DNA of 64,000 nucleotides, from assembly GCA_963989385.1 (NCBI GenBank), contig OZ022502.1, forward strand, positions 8,695,001-8,759,000. Reading direction: 5' to 3'. This DNA is from Ctena decussata. Its lineage: Eukaryota > Mollusca > Bivalvia > Lucinida > Lucinidae. The first letter of the stretch is position 1, and each line of letters begins with the position of its first letter. Below the pieces are notes generated by a model. It was not told the origin of the DNA, ran no database searches, and saw only the letters and a list, made by a program, of their open reading frames with translations. A program made the position numbers and the translations under genes. This document shows, piece after piece, positions 61,101 to 64,000 of this stretch.

Positions 61101-61690
61101 TAATATGTGTGGTTTGATTATTTTACTAAATAAATAAAGGAAAATAGATACCTTAAAGGATCAAATAATCCCTAAATAATTGTCTTGTCTCATAAATTAC
61201 TCTAATTGTTTGTTGTTATTTCAATAGTCATAGTGGCGCATCTGAAGAGGCTCAACGTATCGATTGCCGCACCTCCCGGCGTCCGAAGTCTGTTTATCAA
61301 TTACTTAATTATCTGAGGGTCTATTAACAATTAACTCAATCAATAGACCACGTTATTCGTTGACACCTCTTATTAATGTTGACAATTTTATTTTCAATGC
61401 GGGGGAGGTGGTCTGGCGGGCTACGTTTTTTTTTCTTTTCTTTTGTTTTACAGAACAGAAATTGTATTCAGACGTAAACTATACAGTTTCAAGTCTGTCA
61501 AAATACATTTCGAATACATACATAGATCACACACCAAATGGCTTTCACTTGGTGCTGGTTATAACTTCCAGTGCCGGGGCGTGCTACTTATTTGGATAAA
61601 AGTAGGGCAAGGGCCTACTTGGCTTGCAGTAGCCGTGGCCTGGGTTGTTAGGTTATCATTTTCTATCTTTTTTTTCTTCTCCCCCCCCCC
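61101..61690. other. Element Q interior, no supported gene
   Basis: Overlapping + frames at 61360-61733 include a poly-Phe/poly-Pro part coming from T and C runs. TTTGTTTTACAG at about 61442-61453 resembles an acceptor, but nothing coding is recognised beyond it. Confidence 0.45.
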
Positions 61691-61711
61691 CCCCCCTCTC
61701 CCACCCCTGTC

Positions 61712-61773
61712 TCTGGGAGATGGTCCGACATAGACTGTCTCAAAGGGCCGTTAAACCCCTAACAACAACCAAC
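61712..61773 (+). mobile_element. SINE-tail-like fragment
   Basis: GTCTCAAAGGGCCGTTAAAC, then CCCTAACAACAACCAACC. This resembles the tail of tRNA-derived SINEs, with no head nearby. A C run (61681-61696) precedes it. Confidence 0.45.
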
Positions 61774-62757
61774 CATTAATTTCATTGCATATCGGTAGGC
61801 AAATCATACTCATTTATCCAGAACAAATTTACTTGCAAGTCAGCTGATAATGCAATACTAATAATACTAATGATAACAATGATATTTTTACTACAATTAT
61901 CAATGATAATATAGACACATTTAAAAGCTACCAATTTTCACGTTTTTAGCCAGTAAATGTAATAATGGCAGGGAAAAAAAATAATAAAAATAAAAAAAAA
62001 ATGATATATTTTCACTATTATTATTATCATCATCATTAAGATTATTATTATAAATGCAAAGGATACAAAGTCATAAAACATTTAATTTCGCATTTCGAGA
62101 AACCAAAAAGTGAAACTGGCTATTTGCTTCATCTTCAGAAAATCGAAATCCGCAGAACTTATTTCCTCAAAACTAATTTGATTTCAAAATAGAAAAAATA
62201 AATAAATGAATAAATATATTAATAAATACATACAAAGCATCTATTTAATATTTATAACAAATTCATAACTGTCGTAATAATTACAAAATGCCTAGCTGCA
62301 TGATTTTTCTGTACGTAAAATATTAGTAATAAAATTACTTCTGAAATTAAATGTGTAAAATCGCGGAAGATTATATGAAAATAAAACTATGAATGAATAT
62401 CAAAACGTGTAAGTAATTTTGAGGAAAAGAAAGAATGCTAGAAACAATAGATCGCAGATTTGTAAAATGATTACCGGTGCATGACACGCTGATTGGAACA
62501 TTAATTTTTTGTGCATTTCAAATATTTTCCATGTTACTGTTACTGTAATTATATTCTTTTCCTTTCAAGTTAGGTTTTGAAATCAAAATATAATAATAAA
62601 TCTCGTTTTTAATCATTTAATTTATATATTATTCGATTATCAAAAAGCCTATTGATATGTGTTGATATATCAAAGGTTATGCCCCACGCGTGTGACGTAA
62701 CGCGAAATCTCGTCAAATTACAGGTTAGACTAGGGGAGATAACAATGTGAAAAAGGT
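61774..62757. other. AT-rich right part of element Q
   Basis: Simple AAT/AAAT-rich DNA. CpG-containing ACGCGTGTGACGTAACGCGA at about 62687 lies near the right terminus and resembles GGTAACGCGA near the left one (55273), possibly a subterminal motif. Confidence 0.4.
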
Positions 62758-63909
62758 CTATTGGACCAATTTTGTGTCAGAATGTTCCTCACATGAAGCC
62801 GTTTCGGTTAATTGCAATTTGGCATTCCAAGATGGCCGCCATCTGCTGTTACTAAAAATAGCACAAACATAAAATGACAATTACTCAGTAACCCTTGAAT
62901 GGAACTGGACCGATTTTGCGTCAGATTGTTCCTTGCATGAAGCCATTTTGATTAATTGCAATATGGCATTCCAAGATGGCCGCAAACTGCCGTTACTAAA
63001 AATAGCACAAAAAATGAAAATGACAATATCTCAGTTACCGCTGAATGGATTTTGATGAAATTGCAATTTGGCATTCCAAGATGGCCGCCATCTGCATTTA
63101 CTAAAAATAGCACAAAACATGAAGATAACAATATCTCAGTAACCGCTGAATGGATTTTGATGAAATTTGTGTCAAAATGATTCTTGCATTGAGATGTTTC
63201 AAAAATAATTAACTGTTGACCACTGTTACTAAAAATAGAAAAATGTGAAAATTAGAAAATCTCAATGGAATTGGACTAATTTTCTATCAGAATGATCCTT
63301 TCATTAAGCTTTTTGGATTTTTTGCATTTTGGCATTCCAAGATGGCCACCATCTGCCGTTACTAAAAATAGCACAAAAAATGAAGATGACAGTATTTCTT
63401 GACCCGCTGAATCGATTTAGATGATTTTTGTGCCAAAATGATTCTTGCTTTAGTCGTTTAAAAAATTAACAAATATAGACCAGTCAAGTTGGCCTCTGTT
63501 ACTTAAAATAGCAAAATATGAAAATTAGAAAATTACAATGTAACTGGACTAATTGTGTGTCAAAATGGTCCTTGCATGAAAGCTTTTCGATTTTTTGCAT
63601 TTTGGCATTCCAAGATGGCTGCCATCTGCCGTTACTAAAAATAGCACAAAACATGAAACTGACAATATCTCAGTAACCCCTGAATGGGTTTTGATGAAAT
63701 TTGTGGCAAAATGATTCTTGCATTTAGGTGTTTCAAAAGTAAATAAATAAAGACCAGACAAGTTGGCCTCTGTAACTAAAAGTAGCAAAATGTGAAATTG
63801 AGACTCTCTCTTTGGAACTGGACCAATTTTGTATCAGAATGGTCCCGTTGCACAAATGCCAGGTGAGCAATATCAGGCCCATTTAGGCCTCTTGTTATGG
63901 TATTTATAC

Positions 63910-64000
63910 CTGCATTCCTTTTTTTCCTGTAATGATATTGTCCACCAGGAAGGTTATTATTATCTTGCTGTCTATCCATGTCAGTGTCGGAATACTGACC
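63910..64000 (-). CDS. Possible partial exon at the window edge
   Basis: Read on the minus strand, the frame is open from the window edge: GQYSDTDMDRQQDNNNLPGG, then QYHYRKKRNAG, meeting a donor-like CAG/GTATAAAT at 63909. The composition is unlike the microsatellite frames around it, and it lies outside all repeats I can define. The upstream part is beyond the window, no family is recognised, and 30 codons can be open by chance. Confidence 0.3.

Larger units (their letters stand above)
55231..62758. mobile_element. Large TIR-bounded insertion Q, 7.5 kb
   Basis: GACCTTTTTCACACTGTT at the left and AACAATGTGAAAAAGGTC at the right are inverse with one mismatch, each flanked by TA. The two halves of element O join across it within one unit. 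About 4.1 kb of it is later material (T, R and S). The remainder includes AT-rich DNA at 61100-62700 and an unassigned stretch at 55250-55720. No transposase is recognised. In the family consensus GAATGGAATTGGACC the TA is absent, so the TA may be a duplication of a variant site or part of the element. Confidence 0.7.
53843..63894 (+). mobile_element. Helitron-like element O (A family, opposite orientation, split)
   Basis: The left end is TCAGCTCACCTGGCCCGAAG (so this tip is CTGA instead of CTAA on the minus strand). The right end is AGGCCCATTTAGGCCTCTTG. Its own sequence is 53843-54553, 55020-55230 and 62759-63894, with units containing CCAAGATGGC and GTTACTAAAAATAGC. It is interrupted by MITE P and by the 7.5 kb element Q. 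It is the only full member read in this direction. Confidence 0.78.

Noticed and set aside
61360..61733. Small gene with poly-Pro C-terminus
   Set aside because: The frame is produced by T and C runs beside a SINE-tail fragment. There is no conserved segment.

Overview
The window is repeat-dominated metazoan nuclear DNA, most likely from a bivalve mollusc. That assignment is an inference. It rests on dense tandem-repeat-carrying Helitron-like elements of the kind known from bivalves (pearl-type architecture), a tRNA-headed SINE with an AACC-type tail, and decayed Jockey/CR1- and RTE-like LINE pieces. I see no bacterial gene organisation, rRNA, CRISPR array or complete protein-coding gene. The only host-gene-like signals are one well-formed internal exon on the minus strand (52918-53183) and a possible partial exon at the right edge (63910-64000, minus). 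Nearly all other open frames are read-throughs of microsatellites or tandem units.

Layout. (1) 1-15428 is a compound GATA/GGTA/GGCA satellite, with GATA on the + strand up to about 14519 and inverted after that. A 6.4 kb element with long, interrupted terminal inverted repeats (2230-8655) sits in it and holds a 5'-truncated LINE reverse transcriptase. A 2.1 kb Helitron-like element (10996-13079) also sits in it. (2) 15429-23300 is lower-complexity intergenic DNA with an old diverged tandem repeat, LINE tails, an RTE-like LINE remnant and foldback elements. (3) About 23330-46941 is one old Helitron-like element (J) expanded to about 24 kb by nested insertions up to five levels deep: J contains 23453-32881, which contains 24157-31499, which contains 24847-30092, which contains 26148-29194. 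On the right, J also contains 33761-43726 (itself holding three DNA transposons and another Helitron-like element), 43891-46473 and a SINE. (4) 46942-52600 holds three more Helitron-like elements and a fragment. (5) 52601-53842 is the gene-like patch. (6) 53843-63894 is one Helitron-like element in the opposite orientation, split by a 7.5 kb TIR-bounded insertion (55231-62758) and a 466 bp foldback MITE.

Common plan. The Helitron-like families differ in sequence but share their ends. One end starts CAAG or CTA(G/A) followed by a short hairpin. Just inside lies a 9-14 nt motif whose reverse complement closes the other end in front of TAA. That far end is a hairpin (loop often TTC), usually preceded by GACGGAC-like tracts. 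Because insertions landed in other repeats, empty sites can be read inside the window: there is no target-site duplication, and insertion is between A and T or A and A. Read on the opposite strand, this is the Helitron2/Helentron plan (TT-side insertion, asymmetric terminal inverted repeats, terminal hairpin, CTAG/CTTG end). Strands of these elements are given in that convention. No Rep/helicase coding sequence is present, so all are non-autonomous.

Two features go beyond ordinary repeat annotation. The tandem units of many families share a recognisable core of about 40 nt. Several families also carry nuclear-receptor-type AGGTCA half-sites in family-specific geometries (a perfect inverted repeat with 3 nt spacing; a direct-repeat cluster with 4, 6 and 2 nt spacing; direct repeats with 0 or 1 nt spacing), and many units carry a YY1-like GCCATCTTGG motif.
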